64,000 nucleotides of DNA from Terriglobia bacterium. Lineage in GTDB: Bacteria > Acidobacteriota > Terriglobia > Terriglobales > Acidobacteriaceae. The notes below the pieces were generated by a model that saw only the letters and a program-made list of their open reading frames with translations, was not told where the DNA came from and ran no database searches. The position numbers and the translations under genes were made by a program. The stretch spans positions 124,001 through 188,000 of the forward strand of contig JAIQFP010000002.1 of the NCBI GenBank assembly GCA_020073165.1. Direction: 5' to 3'. Shown here piece after piece: positions 36,888 to 46,583 of this stretch; within the stretch, counting starts at the first letter, position 1; the number at the start of each line of letters is the position of its first letter.

Positions 36888-37789
36888 CCGTTTCCCTGCT
36901 CCTGCTGCTTGGCCTGTTGCCATAGAGATTCCAGCTCGTCCATGGAAGCCTGTTGCGGGCCGCGGCCGGAGGCACGCAGTTGCTCCTCCATCCATTGGAA
37001 GCGCCGTTTGAATTTTCGGTTCGTCTTTTTCAGCGCTGACTCCGGGTCGAGCGAAAGATAGCGGGCGATGTTGACCAGCACGAAGAACAGGTCTCCCACC
37101 TCGTCTTCAAGGCGATTGCGCAAGTCCTGCGGCACCAGCTGCCCTCCGGAACCGGCCACGCCCCGCGCCTGGGGTTGCGGGCCGGGCGCGGGAAATTCCC
37201 GGAGTTGCTCTCGCAGCTCCTCGGTTTCTTCGTGAAGTTTCTCGAACAATCCCTCCACGTGGGGCCAGTCAAAGCCCACATGCGCCGCGCGCGAGCTCAG
37301 CTTGTGGGCTTCCAGCAGAGCTGGGATGGCGCCGGAAACGCCGGCCAGAACCGACTCAGGATTGCCCTTCTCTTTCGCAACCTTGCCCCCGCCTGCCTCC
37401 AGTCGCTTCTTCTTTTCTTCTGCTTTCAGGGCCTCCCAATTCCGCAGAACATCGGCAGGAGTCTCCGCCTTCACGTCCCCGAAAACGTGCGGATGGCGAT
37501 CCACGAGTTTGTTGGAGAGACGATCCAGCACTTCGTCGATCGAAAATGTGCCCTCTTCCTTGGCCATCTGCGCGTAGAACAGCACCTGCAAGAGCAGGTC
37601 GCCCAGCTCACCCGTCAGCTCCAACCAGTCACGGTTGTCGATGGCTTCCAAGACTTCATAGGTCTCTTCCAGGGTGTAGGGCTTGATGGAGTCAAACGTC
37701 TGCTCGCGGTCCCAGGGGCAGCCGCCTGGGGCGCGTAGGCGCGCCATGATGGCAACCGCTCGTTCGAAACGCTCTCCCGTGGTGGGCAT
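36884..37789 (-). CDS. mazG: Nucleoside triphosphate pyrophosphohydrolase MazG
   Basis: Hydrolyses NTPs, including abnormal ones, to NMP and PPi (housecleaning). The 301 residues carry two MazG domains: the first with CPWDREQTFDSIKPYTLEETYEVLEAI and ELGDLLLQVLFYAQMA, the second with LEDEVGDLFFVLVNIARYL. It is longer than the 263-residue E. coli protein because of a linker rich in Pro/Gly at about 215-235 (REFPAPGPQPQARGVAGSGG). The likely ATG is 37789, with another 30 bp upstream. It heads a mazG-GNAT-racemase operon. Confidence 0.93.
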   Translation of the reverse strand: MPTTGERFERAVAIMARLRAPGGCPWDREQTFDSIKPYTLEETYEVLEAIDNRDWLELTGELGDLLLQVLFYAQMAKEEGTFSIDEVLDRLSNKLVDRHPHVFGDVKAETPADVLRNWEALKAEEKKKRLEAGGGKVAKEKGNPESVLAGVSGAIPALLEAHKLSSRAAHVGFDWPHVEGLFEKLHEETEELREQLREFPAPGPQPQARGVAGSGGQLVPQDLRNRLEDEVGDLFFVLVNIARYLSLDPESALKKTNRKFKRRFQWMEEQLRASGRGPQQASMDELESLWQQAKQQEQGNG

Positions 37790-38142
37790 CAGCCCAAACA
37801 CTGTAAACGAGCAGCGCAATCAGGGGCAATGACAGGTGACCAATGGAACGAAAAACAAACCATGATTACGCGAGAGTGGAGTCGGCAAGAATGTCCCAGG
37901 GCAAACGGCATGGAACTATCAACCCTAATTTCAGTCACTTACACGCATCTGTTATAGCTTCGGACCAGATCAGAGCAAAGTTCATGGCCCCTGGGTTCCG
38001 CTTCCGAGCAATCTTGGATCCGGGGGTAACCTTCCGGTGGACTAAGGTTATCTTCCTCAGAACGCTTGATTGGAGCAGACTTAAAGCTGTGGTGCCCCGC
38101 GGGCGCCCACGTGTTTGCGGCGCTCGCATCTAAATCAAATGC
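37790..38142. other. Divergent intergenic region without a supported gene
   Basis: About 350 bp between mazG and glpD. It has a lower GC content than its surroundings. The only long frame, 96 codons on the plus strand from 37843, has no ribosome site or recognisable sequence. It should hold promoters for both divergent operons; none was assigned. Confidence 0.45.
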
Positions 38143-39786
38143 ATGAACTTCCCCGTCACAACCCGGCGGCCGCTGGAAGGCGAACACTTTCAGGTGGTCG
38201 TAATCGGCGGTGGAATCAACGGTGTGGCCATTGCCCGCGAGTGTGCCCGGGCTGGGCGGCGCACGTTGCTGGTGGAGCAGCACGACTTTGCCGCCGGCAG
38301 CACCAGCCGCTCGACCCGTATGATCCACGGCGGCCTGCGTTATCTCGAACATGGCGAGATCGGGCTGGTTCGGGAGTCCTTGCGCGAACGCCAGCGGCTT
38401 CTACGTCAGCGGCCGCACCTGGTTCACCCCGTGAATTTCCTGCTCGCCCTCGATTCCAGGAGTCGGCGCAGCGCGCTGAGCATACGCGCCGGACTGTGGC
38501 TGTACCGCGGCCTGGGCGGCAAGCCGCTGGGAGCAAACGGTTCGAAAGCAGACGAGTACAAGCTGGAGCGCGTGCTCGATTCAGGACGTCGCTGGTCGCT
38601 GTTCAGCTTTGAAGACGCGCAATGTGAATTTCCCGAGCGCCTGGTGGCCGAATGGCTGATGGAAGCCGTCGCAGCGGGTGCGGTGGTGCGCAATCACACC
38701 CAGGTGCTGGCGGTGGATGTTTTCCATGGGCGCGCCAAGGGGGTATTGCTGCACGACCGGCTGAGTGGGAAAGAGGACCGGGTCGAGGCCAACTGGATTA
38801 TCAACGCCACCGGGCCGTGGGTGGACCGCGTCTGCCAGCGCTCCCGGATCAACACCGGCCGCCCCATGCTGGGCGGAGTTCGCGGCTCACACCTCGTACT
38901 GCCACGCTTCGCCGGCGCACCCGATTCGGCGGTCTACACCGAAGCGACCGACGGACGCCCCATCTTCGTTATTCCCTGGAACGACCAGGTGCTGGTCGGG
39001 ACCACGGAAATTCCTGACAATGGCGACCCTGCCAAAGTCGAGCCCTCAACCCAAGAGACGGAGTACCTCCTGCGCTCGCTGTTGCACCTGTTTCCCCGAG
39101 CCCGGGTTTCACTGCACGATATACGTTATTCCTTTGCCGGGGTGCGTCCGCTGCCCTTCTCGCCCAAAAGCCGGCCCTCCGAAGTAAGCCGGAAACACTA
39201 CCTGCACGACCACACCAGCGAAGGGGCAGCCCACATGATTTCTGTGATTGGCGGCAAGCTGACCACGGCGGCAGAGTTGGCCCGGCAGTGCGTGGACAAA
39301 CTCGGGCTGCGGCCCAGGACCTCAGCGGGGTTGGCCACCGCACCCGAGGAAAATCTCGACGCGCTGCTGGATGGCTGGGTGGCTGAGATCGCCGATGCCG
39401 GTGGAATCGGCGCCGGTTCGGCGCAAGCCATTGTGGAGTGGCACGGCGGACGCTCGCTTGCCATTGCTGCCACCGCTGCCAGCAGCGCGAAAATGCGCGC
39501 TCCCTTGTGTCCCCACACTCAGCATATCGTGGCCGAGGCGGTCGATGCCTTCACCCACCAGTGCGCCGTCTCCCTGGCCGATGTCCTCCTGCGCCGGGTT
39601 CCGGTCGCGCTCGGCGGCTGTTGGTCAGAGACCTGCAGCCGGGATGCGGCCATGCGCGTCGGAACAGTGATGGGATGGAGCGAACACGAGGCAGCTGTCG
39701 AACTGGAAGGTCTCGAGATGGAGCGCACCGCGTTTCTCCGTAAGCCAGCCCGCATTGACCTGATGTTGAAAGCGGCCGCGGACTGA
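38143..39786 (+). CDS. glpD: Glycerol-3-phosphate dehydrogenase (FAD-dependent)
   Basis: Oxidises sn-glycerol 3-phosphate to dihydroxyacetone phosphate and passes electrons to quinones at the inner membrane. The 547 residues start with FAD motif VVIGGGINGVAIARECARAG and the signature FAAGSTSRSTRMIHGGLRYLE. A DAO fold and C-terminal cap domain follow. It converges on a glycerophosphodiester phosphodiesterase that would release its substrate. No glpK or glpF is adjacent. No clear Shine-Dalgarno precedes ATG 38143. Confidence 0.94.
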   Translation: MNFPVTTRRPLEGEHFQVVVIGGGINGVAIARECARAGRRTLLVEQHDFAAGSTSRSTRMIHGGLRYLEHGEIGLVRESLRERQRLLRQRPHLVHPVNFLLALDSRSRRSALSIRAGLWLYRGLGGKPLGANGSKADEYKLERVLDSGRRWSLFSFEDAQCEFPERLVAEWLMEAVAAGAVVRNHTQVLAVDVFHGRAKGVLLHDRLSGKEDRVEANWIINATGPWVDRVCQRSRINTGRPMLGGVRGSHLVLPRFAGAPDSAVYTEATDGRPIFVIPWNDQVLVGTTEIPDNGDPAKVEPSTQETEYLLRSLLHLFPRARVSLHDIRYSFAGVRPLPFSPKSRPSEVSRKHYLHDHTSEGAAHMISVIGGKLTTAAELARQCVDKLGLRPRTSAGLATAPEENLDALLDGWVAEIADAGGIGAGSAQAIVEWHGGRSLAIAATAASSAKMRAPLCPHTQHIVAEAVDAFTHQCAVSLADVLLRRVPVALGGCWSETCSRDAAMRVGTVMGWSEHEAAVELEGLEMERTAFLRKPARIDLMLKAAAD

Positions 39787-39826
39787 AGTCGCCAGTCGCC
39801 CCGCACCCGCTCCAACCCAGCACCCT

Positions 39827-40510
39827 TTAGTCCGATGCCGAGCTTTGCCCCCGCATGGCAGGACGCAGCGTGCTTACCAGCAATCCCGGATCATCCGCGA
39901 TGATTGCATCCGCTCCCCAGTCAGCGAAGCGCCGCATGGATTTCGTGTCGTTCACCGTCCACACGAAAAGTTTCTTCCCGGCGGCGTGGACCTCATCCAC
40001 TAGTTTCTGGTCAACCAGCGACTTGTGCGCCATCACGCAGTCGATGGGCAATTCGCTCCACTTGCGGAGTTGTGATTTCTTCTCGCAGATTATTCCCAGC
40101 GGGACCCGCGCGCTACGGGCTTTCAGCTCCAGCAGGACCGGCGGCAAGAAAGAAGAAACCACATATCCCCTTTCTGGCGGCTGCTTGCGCAGCGCCGCCA
40201 GCACAGCCGACTCCAGGCCTTTTACCTTGAGTTCAATGTCGAGGAAAACGCGACCGCCATAGCCCGCCAGAACGTCTTCCAAGCATGGCAGAGAAGGCAA
40301 CTGCCGGCGGGTGGCGCGGGAAATGGTCACGCGCCCTACCTTCGGATCGTGGCAAACCACCAGGCTGCGGTCTGCCGCGCCCCTTACATCGAACTCGAAC
40401 CCATCGCAGCCCTGCTTCAGCGCAAGATCAAAAGAGGTAAAGGTGTTCTCAGGAGCACAGCGGCACACACGCGCTCCGCGATGGCCGAGCAGCAGGGGGG
40501 GAGCGGACAT
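39827..40510 (-). CDS. Glycerophosphodiester phosphodiesterase
   Basis: Cytosolic phosphodiesterase (UgpQ-like, 227 residues, no signal peptide) that cleaves glycerophosphodiesters to sn-glycerol 3-phosphate plus alcohol. Active-site motifs LLGHRGARVCRCAPENTFTSFDLALK and GFEFDVR hold the catalytic His and metal ligands, and a later FLDIELK supplies the Glu/Lys. ATG 40510 starts directly at the domain. It is convergent with glpD, 40 bp apart. Confidence 0.93.
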   Translation of the reverse strand: MSAPPLLLGHRGARVCRCAPENTFTSFDLALKQGCDGFEFDVRGAADRSLVVCHDPKVGRVTISRATRRQLPSLPCLEDVLAGYGGRVFLDIELKVKGLESAVLAALRKQPPERGYVVSSFLPPVLLELKARSARVPLGIICEKKSQLRKWSELPIDCVMAHKSLVDQKLVDEVHAAGKKLFVWTVNDTKSMRRFADWGADAIIADDPGLLVSTLRPAMRGQSSASD

Positions 40511-40580
40511 CGCGCGCCATTGTACCCGAAACTGCACGCATGTGTGTCCTGTGAATTACTCGGAAAGAATTAACCGGAAG

Positions 40581-40889
40581 TTAATCCAAATCGAAGTCGC
40601 GGATGGGTTTCCCGGTGTCAGGAGATTCTTTGGCTTTCTTGACCGCTTCCTGGAACTTTTTCTCCAGTAGGTCGGCGGCGTGCTTCTGGGCTTCCACCGA
40701 CTGGCGAAAAATCGACTCGCGCCGGCTGTCTTGCTCCTTCATGGCCCGGGCCGCCTCCTCCATATCGTTGAAGGTGCGCGGTTTGACCGCGGCGGTATGG
40801 GCGATCACCGCCTTCTCCGCGGGATCCACCTTCAGCACCGCACTGCAGCACGGGCAAGTCACTTCAAACGCGGGAGCGCTCTTCACCAT
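40581..40889 (-). CDS. Small zinc-ribbon-like protein with charged helix
   Basis: 102-residue protein of unknown function. The N-terminus holds a CPCC motif (FEVTCPCCSAVLKVDP) that could bind metal or be redox active; the rest (about 40-95) is a long charged helix (MEEAARAMKEQDSRRESIFRQ and KHAADLLEKKFQEAVKKAKES), probably coiled coil. Only one Cys pair is visible, so a full zinc site would need dimerisation. ATG 40889 is chosen because the conserved-looking part begins there. It precedes GDPD in the same direction. Confidence 0.65.
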   Translation of the reverse strand: MVKSAPAFEVTCPCCSAVLKVDPAEKAVIAHTAAVKPRTFNDMEEAARAMKEQDSRRESIFRQSVEAQKHAADLLEKKFQEAVKKAKESPDTGKPIRDFDLD

Positions 40890-40915
40890 GCATGGAATGA
40901 TACCGCAAACCAGCG

Positions 40916-41245
40916 TCAGCGGGGTGCCAGCTTGATGGGCAGGATGTTGAAGACGTAGAGCATTTCCCAACCCAGCAGAATGAACGACACCACCACCACC
41001 AGGATGGCCAGCATTTCGCCGAAGTTGAGGTTCCTCCGCGAAGGCTCGAACCGTCTGGTCACCAGGCTAAGAATATTGATCGTGGCAAAACCGAAGACCA
41101 GCACCCAGAGAATGTTGTAAACGTTCCCCCGCTTGTCGTCGAAGTCCAGCAAGAACAAGAAATACGCCTGCACGGGAGCCGCCGAGAGTGCCCAGCATGC
41201 CAAGCCGATACAGCCAGCCGAGATCGAACTAAGGGATAGAGCCAT
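40916..41245 (-). CDS. Small membrane protein of unknown function
   Basis: 109 residues with three predicted TM helices (about 6-35, 42-65 and 75-100) separated by short charged loops (DFDDKRGN, TRRFEPSRRNLN). No family recognised. It is followed 26 bp later by the small zinc-ribbon-like gene, so the two may be cotranscribed. No Shine-Dalgarno is obvious, hence moderate confidence in the start. Confidence 0.65.
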   Translation of the reverse strand: MALSLSSISAGCIGLACWALSAAPVQAYFLFLLDFDDKRGNVYNILWVLVFGFATINILSLVTRRFEPSRRNLNFGEMLAILVVVVSFILLGWEMLYVFNILPIKLAPR

Positions 41246-41391
41246 GGGCGCGGTGTTCCACCGTCCGGAACGACAAACGTCACATCTACCAGAAGAATTA
41301 GGATATTACCCTTTTCTGCGGGCGAAGTCAGCCGCCGAGTCGCAACCCCGGTCTCAGAGGGTCTCGCGTCCCCCAGGGGCTCTCACTGCAA

Positions 41392-41397
41392 TACAAT
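41392..41397 (+). promoter_or_regulatory. -10 element directly before the HAD gene
   Basis: TACAAT ends only 7 bp before the ATG at 41405. With a start about 7 nt after the -10, the transcript would begin at or next to the start codon, giving a leaderless mRNA. No Shine-Dalgarno is present, which agrees. Confidence 0.5.
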
Positions 41398-41404
41398 TGT
41401 TTTC

Positions 41405-42079
41405 ATGCCCCTCAAGCCGAAGACTGTTTTTTTTGATGTCGGCAATACTCTTCTTTTCCCTAACCGGCAGGTCATCCATGCCCCGCTGCATGAGCGAAAG
41501 ATCGTCCCCAGCCAGCAGCAACTGCACTCCGTAGAACGCAGAACCAAGAAGGAATTCGACGCTTTGCAGCAAAGCGGCAAGGCCGATCACGGCTTCTGGT
41601 ACCTGTATTACACCCATCTGCTCGACGATCTTGGCACCCTGGATGACTCCCTTCGTGACATCCTGGTCGCAGCCACCCGGAACTCCGCCAACTGGGGCGA
41701 GATGCGTCCAGGCACCCGCGAGTCCTTACAGCGCATCGGGAAGAGCTATCACATTGGCGTAATTTCCAACGCCGACGGCAAAATCGCCACCCTGCTTGAG
41801 CGCAATAATATTGCCAACTGCTTTCTGAACATCACCGATTCCGGCCTCGTCGGGCATGAGAAGCCCCATCCCGCCATCTTCCAGGCCGCCTTGCGTGAGA
41901 TGAAAGCCTCGCCCAGCGAAAGCCTGTACGTTGGCGACGTTTATTCGGTTGATTACCTGGGCGCCACCGGAACAGGCATGCAGGCCATGCTGTTCGACGT
42001 CTCTGGGGCCTATTGCGAAACCGGACTGCCGCGCGTGGAATCCCTGGGTGAGCTCGAGGAGAGACTGCACACCAGCTAG
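41405..42079 (+). CDS. HAD-superfamily hydrolase
   Basis: Phosphatase-type HAD protein of 224 residues. Motif I is FFDVGNTLLFP (nucleophile Asp), motif II VISNADG, motif III Lys in GHEKPHPAIF and motif IV YVGDVYSVD. A helical cap lies between motifs I and II. The DVGNT form of motif I is usual for this HAD branch. Substrate unknown. It converges on bshC, and a 12-bp direct repeat overlaps the intergenic region. Confidence 0.88.
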   Translation: MPLKPKTVFFDVGNTLLFPNRQVIHAPLHERKIVPSQQQLHSVERRTKKEFDALQQSGKADHGFWYLYYTHLLDDLGTLDDSLRDILVAATRNSANWGEMRPGTRESLQRIGKSYHIGVISNADGKIATLLERNNIANCFLNITDSGLVGHEKPHPAIFQAALREMKASPSESLYVGDVYSVDYLGATGTGMQAMLFDVSGAYCETGLPRVESLGELEERLHTS

Positions 42080-42097
42080 CGTGTTCGGGATGATCCG

Positions 42098-42125
42098 ATG
42101 ATTCAATCTCTCAATGATTCAATCT
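42098..42125. repeat. 12-bp direct repeat at the HAD/bshC junction
   Basis: ATGATTCAATCT occurs at 42098-42109 and again at 42114-42125, a period of 16 bp. The second copy covers the final codons of bshC. It is one of several short-period repeats seen at 3' ends in this window. Confidence 0.7.
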
Positions 42126-43741
42126 AGCGTGATCACCTGGTGATCCAGGCAATCGGTATGGATGGTTTCGTAGAGTTGGCGCAGCAGATCGAGGCCGCGG
42201 CGCGCCACAAAATAGATGCCGCCGATTTCGCGCTCTTGCAGGGTCTTGTTGGGATAGAGCGTGTTGCTCAGGAATTCTGCGTGCCGGGCCAGGACTTCAC
42301 TATGGCGCAGCTCGGCGCGGGCCGCCCGCGAGCGCAGTTGTTCCAGCTGATGCTGCATCTTCGACCCGGCGTTGTTGGCAGCTTCCACCAAGGTCTTGTC
42401 CAGGCGAGCTAGCGACTCACGGAGCACGGACAGAGATTTCTCCAGGTTCGTACCGGCATTCTCGAAGGCCGCCTGCACCTCCTGCGAGAGCGTATGCGCC
42501 GCGAGCTGCTCGCGCAGGGATTCTGGCCCGGGGAACAAATCCGTCAATCCCAGCCGGTAACGTTGCAGTAAGGTCTGCGGCTTCGGCTCCACGATGGTGG
42601 CGGAAAAGCGCGGCACGATCGGCGTGATCCTGCCCAGCAGAGCCTCGTACGCCACCGCTGCCTGCGCGAAATAGGCAACTTCCGCAGCCCCGCCGGTGTA
42701 AGTCAGCGTGGGCAGCAGGTAGTCCTGCACCACCGGGCGCAGCAGGACGTTCGGGCTGAAATGGTGCGGCGCCGCGGCAATCCTCCGCAGCAATTCCGCC
42801 TGCGGAATCTTCTCTTCCCCGATGAGAAAGTCCGGTTGCGGGCTGCCGTTGGTGCGGCGGTGCACCGGAATGCGCCCGCCATCGCGAAGAGTGAATAGCA
42901 ATGTTGACGACGGCGTGACCTTCACCTGCTGGTGGTAGCCGGCGCTCTCCAGCGCTTTGCCGCGCACCAGCAGGGCCTCATCGAGTTCCTCCGCGCGTTC
43001 GACCGCAGAACCGTATATGGGCGCGGCAATAGCATGAAGTTCAGGGTCGGATGCATCCAGCAGAATCACGCCCCAGTCCGCAAACAGCTTGGCAAACAGG
43101 CGCGCAAAGGCGCTGCCCAACGTTTCTCCCGGCTGATAACACTGGCGCAGCCACCCCGCGACTTCGGAGTCACCCAGCAGCGCAGCTGCGGCTTCGACTA
43201 CCGGCCCGATCTCCGCACCCAACTTGATCGTGCTCACCGGAGCATCCGGTAGGCCTTCGGTCGGCGTCACAATTTCCTGCGGAAGCCCGTTCGCTCCCGG
43301 AATGGAGACGTGGTTGACCTCGGCCAGATCGTGATCTTCGGTCGCCAGCCAGAACACTGGAACGCAATCAACCCCGCTGTTTGTAGCCTGGTCGGCAAGC
43401 TTGACCGTGGTCAGCGCTTTGAAGATCGAAAAGGCGGGTCCGCCAAACAGCCCCACTTGCTGGCCGGTCACCGCAACCGAGGCGCCGGCGCGCAGGCGGC
43501 CAATGTTTTCCAGTGTCTTCGGCGAGGCTCCCCAACTCTTGTTCTGGCGTTCCAGGATTCCCGCGACTCGATCCCGCCGCGCCGAGTCATACCGAATCTG
43601 GCCGCTCTCCGCCTGCACCCACTCGACAAACCGTGGCGGGCGGGAGTAAAACGCTTGCACCTTGGGGAAATCAAACAGGAAGTCGGAGAACAGCTGCGTG
43701 GTGTGCGGAATCTGGCTGAACGGCAGACATTCCGACTTCAC
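42119..43741 (-). CDS. bshC: Bacillithiol biosynthesis cysteine-adding enzyme BshC
   Basis: Last enzyme of bacillithiol synthesis, adding cysteine to glucosaminyl-malate. It has 540 residues, close to the 539 of B. subtilis BshC. Signatures: VTGQQVGLFGGPAFSIFKALTTVKLA and CVPVFWLATEDHDLAEVNH, plus a long coiled-coil C-terminal half. GTG at 43741 is chosen because AGGAG lies 8 bp upstream; an ATG 57 bp earlier sits right against a TACAAT, probably the -10. bshA and bshB are not in the window. Confidence 0.93.
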   Translation of the reverse strand: MKSECLPFSQIPHTTQLFSDFLFDFPKVQAFYSRPPRFVEWVQAESGQIRYDSARRDRVAGILERQNKSWGASPKTLENIGRLRAGASVAVTGQQVGLFGGPAFSIFKALTTVKLADQATNSGVDCVPVFWLATEDHDLAEVNHVSIPGANGLPQEIVTPTEGLPDAPVSTIKLGAEIGPVVEAAAALLGDSEVAGWLRQCYQPGETLGSAFARLFAKLFADWGVILLDASDPELHAIAAPIYGSAVERAEELDEALLVRGKALESAGYHQQVKVTPSSTLLFTLRDGGRIPVHRRTNGSPQPDFLIGEEKIPQAELLRRIAAAPHHFSPNVLLRPVVQDYLLPTLTYTGGAAEVAYFAQAAVAYEALLGRITPIVPRFSATIVEPKPQTLLQRYRLGLTDLFPGPESLREQLAAHTLSQEVQAAFENAGTNLEKSLSVLRESLARLDKTLVEAANNAGSKMQHQLEQLRSRAARAELRHSEVLARHAEFLSNTLYPNKTLQEREIGGIYFVARRGLDLLRQLYETIHTDCLDHQVITLD

Positions 43742-43798
43742 CGGCAGTTCTCCTGACACCGTTGGGCGCTCGAGCTCATGGTTGGCAACTGGTCCCAT

Positions 43799-43804
43799 AT
43801 TGTA
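43799..43804 (-). promoter_or_regulatory. Probable -10 element of bshC
   Basis: TACAAT on the minus strand, ending 57 bp before the GTG start of bshC. It argues against the upstream ATG at 43798 as the translation start, since that codon would lie before the transcription start. Confidence 0.4.
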
Positions 43805-43937
43805 CAGGCGTGCAGCTAGATCAGATGTTAGACGAGGTTGCAGGATGCAAAGTTAGTGGTCATGGGGATTGAGTTGTTTCCGAGTAACCCACAACACAGC
43901 AAGAATCGCCGAACCGCCTGCAAGTGCTGCGTCGGGC

Positions 43938-43943
43938 TATAAT
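43938..43943 (+). promoter_or_regulatory. -10 element of the kinase gene
   Basis: A perfect TATAAT ends 11 bp before the ATG at 43955. Transcription would start about 5 nt before the ATG, leaving almost no leader and no Shine-Dalgarno. Confidence 0.5.
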
Positions 43944-43954
43944 GTTGCGCACCA

Positions 43955-46537
43955 ATGGCCCTTACCTCTGGCACCAAGCTTGGCCCTTATGAGATCCAAT
44001 CCCCGCTGGGCGCGGGCGGCATGGGCGAGGTTTATCGTGCCCGTGACTCCCGTCTCAAGCGCGAAGTGGCAATCAAGGTCTTGCCGCGAGCGCTTTCGCT
44101 CGACGCCGACCGGCTGCGCCGTTTTGAGCAAGAGGCGCTTGCCACCGCGGCCCTGAACCATCCCAATATTCTGGCGGTATTCGACATTGGCACCAGCGAA
44201 GGTGCGCCTTATGTGGTGTCCGAACTACTTGAGGGCGAGACCCTGCGGGAGCGCCTGCGCAGCGGATCGATCGCGATGCGTAAGGCTCTGGACTACGCCC
44301 TGCAAATTGCGCACGGGCTGGCCGCCGCCCACGAAAAAGGGATCATTCATCGCGACCTCAAGCCGGAGAATCTGTTTCTGACAAAAGATGGGCGGGTCAA
44401 GATCCTTGACTTCGGACTGGCCAAAGTAACGCAGCCCGAATCCGGCGCCCATACTTCGATGCCCACCGCGACCCACGGCACGGAAGCAGGCGTCGTGCTG
44501 GGAACGGCGGGGTACATGTCGCCCGAGCAGGTGCGTGGCATGGCCCTCGACACCCGCTCTGACATATTCAGCTTTGGCGCAATTCTCTACGAGATGCTCT
44601 CGGGCAAACGGGCATTCCACGGAGACACTCCCGCGGACACGATGAGCTCGATACTGAAGGAAGAGCCTCCGGAGCTGGCCGAAACCAATCGCAATGTTTC
44701 TCCGGCACTGGAGCGCATCGTGCATCACTGCCTGGAGAAGAATCCCGAGGCGCGCTTCCACTCCGCCAGCGACATTGCATTTGATCTCGAACATCTTTCC
44801 GGAGTTTCCGGCACCACTGCAAAAGCAGCTCCGGTTGCGGCTGGAGGCCCGAGTCGCAGGTTGTTGGCCGGCCTCGCAGGTGGTCTCGGTGTCGCAGTGC
44901 TGATGGTCGGTCTGGGCTGGTGGCTTGGCAAAGCCGGCGGTCCCGCGTCCGTGGCCGAGTACCAGCAAATCACCTTTCGCATGGGTTCCATCGGGAATGC
45001 CCGGTTCACCCCCGATGGCAGCATTGTTTACAGCGCTTCGTGGGAGGGCGGCGACCGCCAGCTATACATGGCGCGCACCGATGATCCCGGCGCGCGCGAA
45101 CTGGGGCTGAAGGATGCGGAGTTACTTTCGATCTCCAAAGGCGGAGAACTGGCGGTGCGGCTCAACACGGTAGGTTTCGGTGGCTACTCACGCGCTGGGA
45201 CGTTAGCGCGTGTGCCCATCAGTGGGGGATCGCCACGAGAAGTGCTGGACAATGTGCAGGACGCGGATTGGGCCGCCAACGGCGAGAGTATGGCAGTGGT
45301 CCGTTACGTTCCGGAAAACAACCACTGGCGCTTGGAATATCCCATTGGCAAGGTGCTGTTCGACAGCATCAACTGGATCAGCCATCCCAAGATTTCGCCG
45401 GATGGCAAGTGGGTCGCCTTTGCCGACCATGAGGTCCCGGAAGGCGACGACGAGGGCTCGGTCGCGGTGATTCCCTCGGATGGCAGCGGCAAAGAGAAGA
45501 AACTTTCTTCCGGATGGACGTCCGTGCAGGGGATTCTCTGGTCTCCACAGGGCGATGAGATCTGGTTCACGTCAAGCAATAGTGGCAGCGCCTCGAACCC
45601 GCGCGCCGTCACCCTGTCCGGCAAGCTGCGCACCATTACGAATGTGCCCGGCGGCATGTGGGTGGAGGATGTGCGGAACGGAGTCGTCCTGGCAGTCACG
45701 AATCAGACGCGGATCGGGATTCGAGGGGTGGCGCCGGGAGGAAAAGAAGAGCACGAACTGGGGTGGTTCGGATGGTCGGAGCTCCGCGATATCAGCCGGG
45801 ACGGCCGGAAGATACTGTTCGATGAAGAAGGCGATGGCGGTGGACCGAACTATACCGTCTTTCTTCGCGATACGGACGGATCGCCTCCGTCCCGCCTCGG
45901 TGAGGGAAACGCTATGGGCATCTCGCCCGATGCAAAATGGGCGATCACCCGACCATCGAAGGGCGGTCCCCTCAGCCTGGTGCCGACCGGAGCGGGTGAA
46001 TCCCAACAGCTTACGCACGATGCTGTCAGCTACAGTGAGGTTCGCTGGTTGCCCGACGGCAAGCGGTTGCTGGCCGCGGGAATCGAAGCCGGGCACGGCG
46101 CCCGTGACTACGTGATTGATCTGAGCAATGGCGATTCCAAGCCCATCACTCCGGAGGGCGTCGCCGGCACTAACATCGCACCGGACGGCAGCAGTATCGC
46201 AGTGCGGGGACCCGATGGAAATTGGGGACTTTGGCTACTCGCGGGTGGCAGTATTCGGGGGATTCCCGGACTTGATTCGCACTATAACGTGACGGGCTGG
46301 TCGCCGGATGGGGGATCTTTGTACGTGGTTCGCAGAGGCGGGAACCGGAAGATTGCCCAGCTCTACCAGGTGAATGCCGTGACCGGGAAAATGGAGTTGT
46401 GGAAGACCTTCGGAGCAGATGCGGCCGCGGGAGTCTCGACGGTAGCTGCGCCACATTTCTCCCGCGACGGAAGTGCCTACGCATACATCTACGTGCGGGT
46501 GCTGTCGCAGGCGTACGTGGTGACGGGATTGAAGTAG
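43955..46537 (+). CDS. Ser/Thr protein kinase with C-terminal PD40 beta-propeller
   Basis: Membrane-anchored eukaryotic-type kinase of 860 residues. The kinase domain (about 10-280) has [13 protein letters not shown], the Lys of [25 protein letters not shown] and a GYMSPEQ activation segment, so it looks active. One TM helix follows (about 305-325). The C-terminal 530 residues form TolB/WD40-like PD40 repeats ([27 protein letters not shown] and others), expected outside the cytoplasm as a sensor. This architecture is abundant in Acidobacteriota. Nothing indicates its substrate; the ADOP modules lie just beyond, convergently. Confidence 0.93.
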   Translation: MALTSGTKLGPYEIQSPLGAGGMGEVYRARDSRLKREVAIKVLPRALSLDADRLRRFEQEALATAALNHPNILAVFDIGTSEGAPYVVSELLEGETLRERLRSGSIAMRKALDYALQIAHGLAAAHEKGIIHRDLKPENLFLTKDGRVKILDFGLAKVTQPESGAHTSMPTATHGTEAGVVLGTAGYMSPEQVRGMALDTRSDIFSFGAILYEMLSGKRAFHGDTPADTMSSILKEEPPELAETNRNVSPALERIVHHCLEKNPEARFHSASDIAFDLEHLSGVSGTTAKAAPVAAGGPSRRLLAGLAGGLGVAVLMVGLGWWLGKAGGPASVAEYQQITFRMGSIGNARFTPDGSIVYSASWEGGDRQLYMARTDDPGARELGLKDAELLSISKGGELAVRLNTVGFGGYSRAGTLARVPISGGSPREVLDNVQDADWAANGESMAVVRYVPENNHWRLEYPIGKVLFDSINWISHPKISPDGKWVAFADHEVPEGDDEGSVAVIPSDGSGKEKKLSSGWTSVQGILWSPQGDEIWFTSSNSGSASNPRAVTLSGKLRTITNVPGGMWVEDVRNGVVLAVTNQTRIGIRGVAPGGKEEHELGWFGWSELRDISRDGRKILFDEEGDGGGPNYTVFLRDTDGSPPSRLGEGNAMGISPDAKWAITRPSKGGPLSLVPTGAGESQQLTHDAVSYSEVRWLPDGKRLLAAGIEAGHGARDYVIDLSNGDSKPITPEGVAGTNIAPDGSSIAVRGPDGNWGLWLLAGGSIRGIPGLDSHYNVTGWSPDGGSLYVVRRGGNRKIAQLYQVNAVTGKMELWKTFGADAAAGVSTVAAPHFSRDGSAYAYIYVRVLSQAYVVTGLK

Positions 46538-46583
46538 TTCTTGCAGCCCAGGTGGCCTGACGCAGCAGAGCCCCCAGTCCCGC

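Noticed and set aside
37843-38133. 96-codon frame between mazG and glpD
   Set aside because: No Shine-Dalgarno, no motif, and the translation looks random; left as intergenic.
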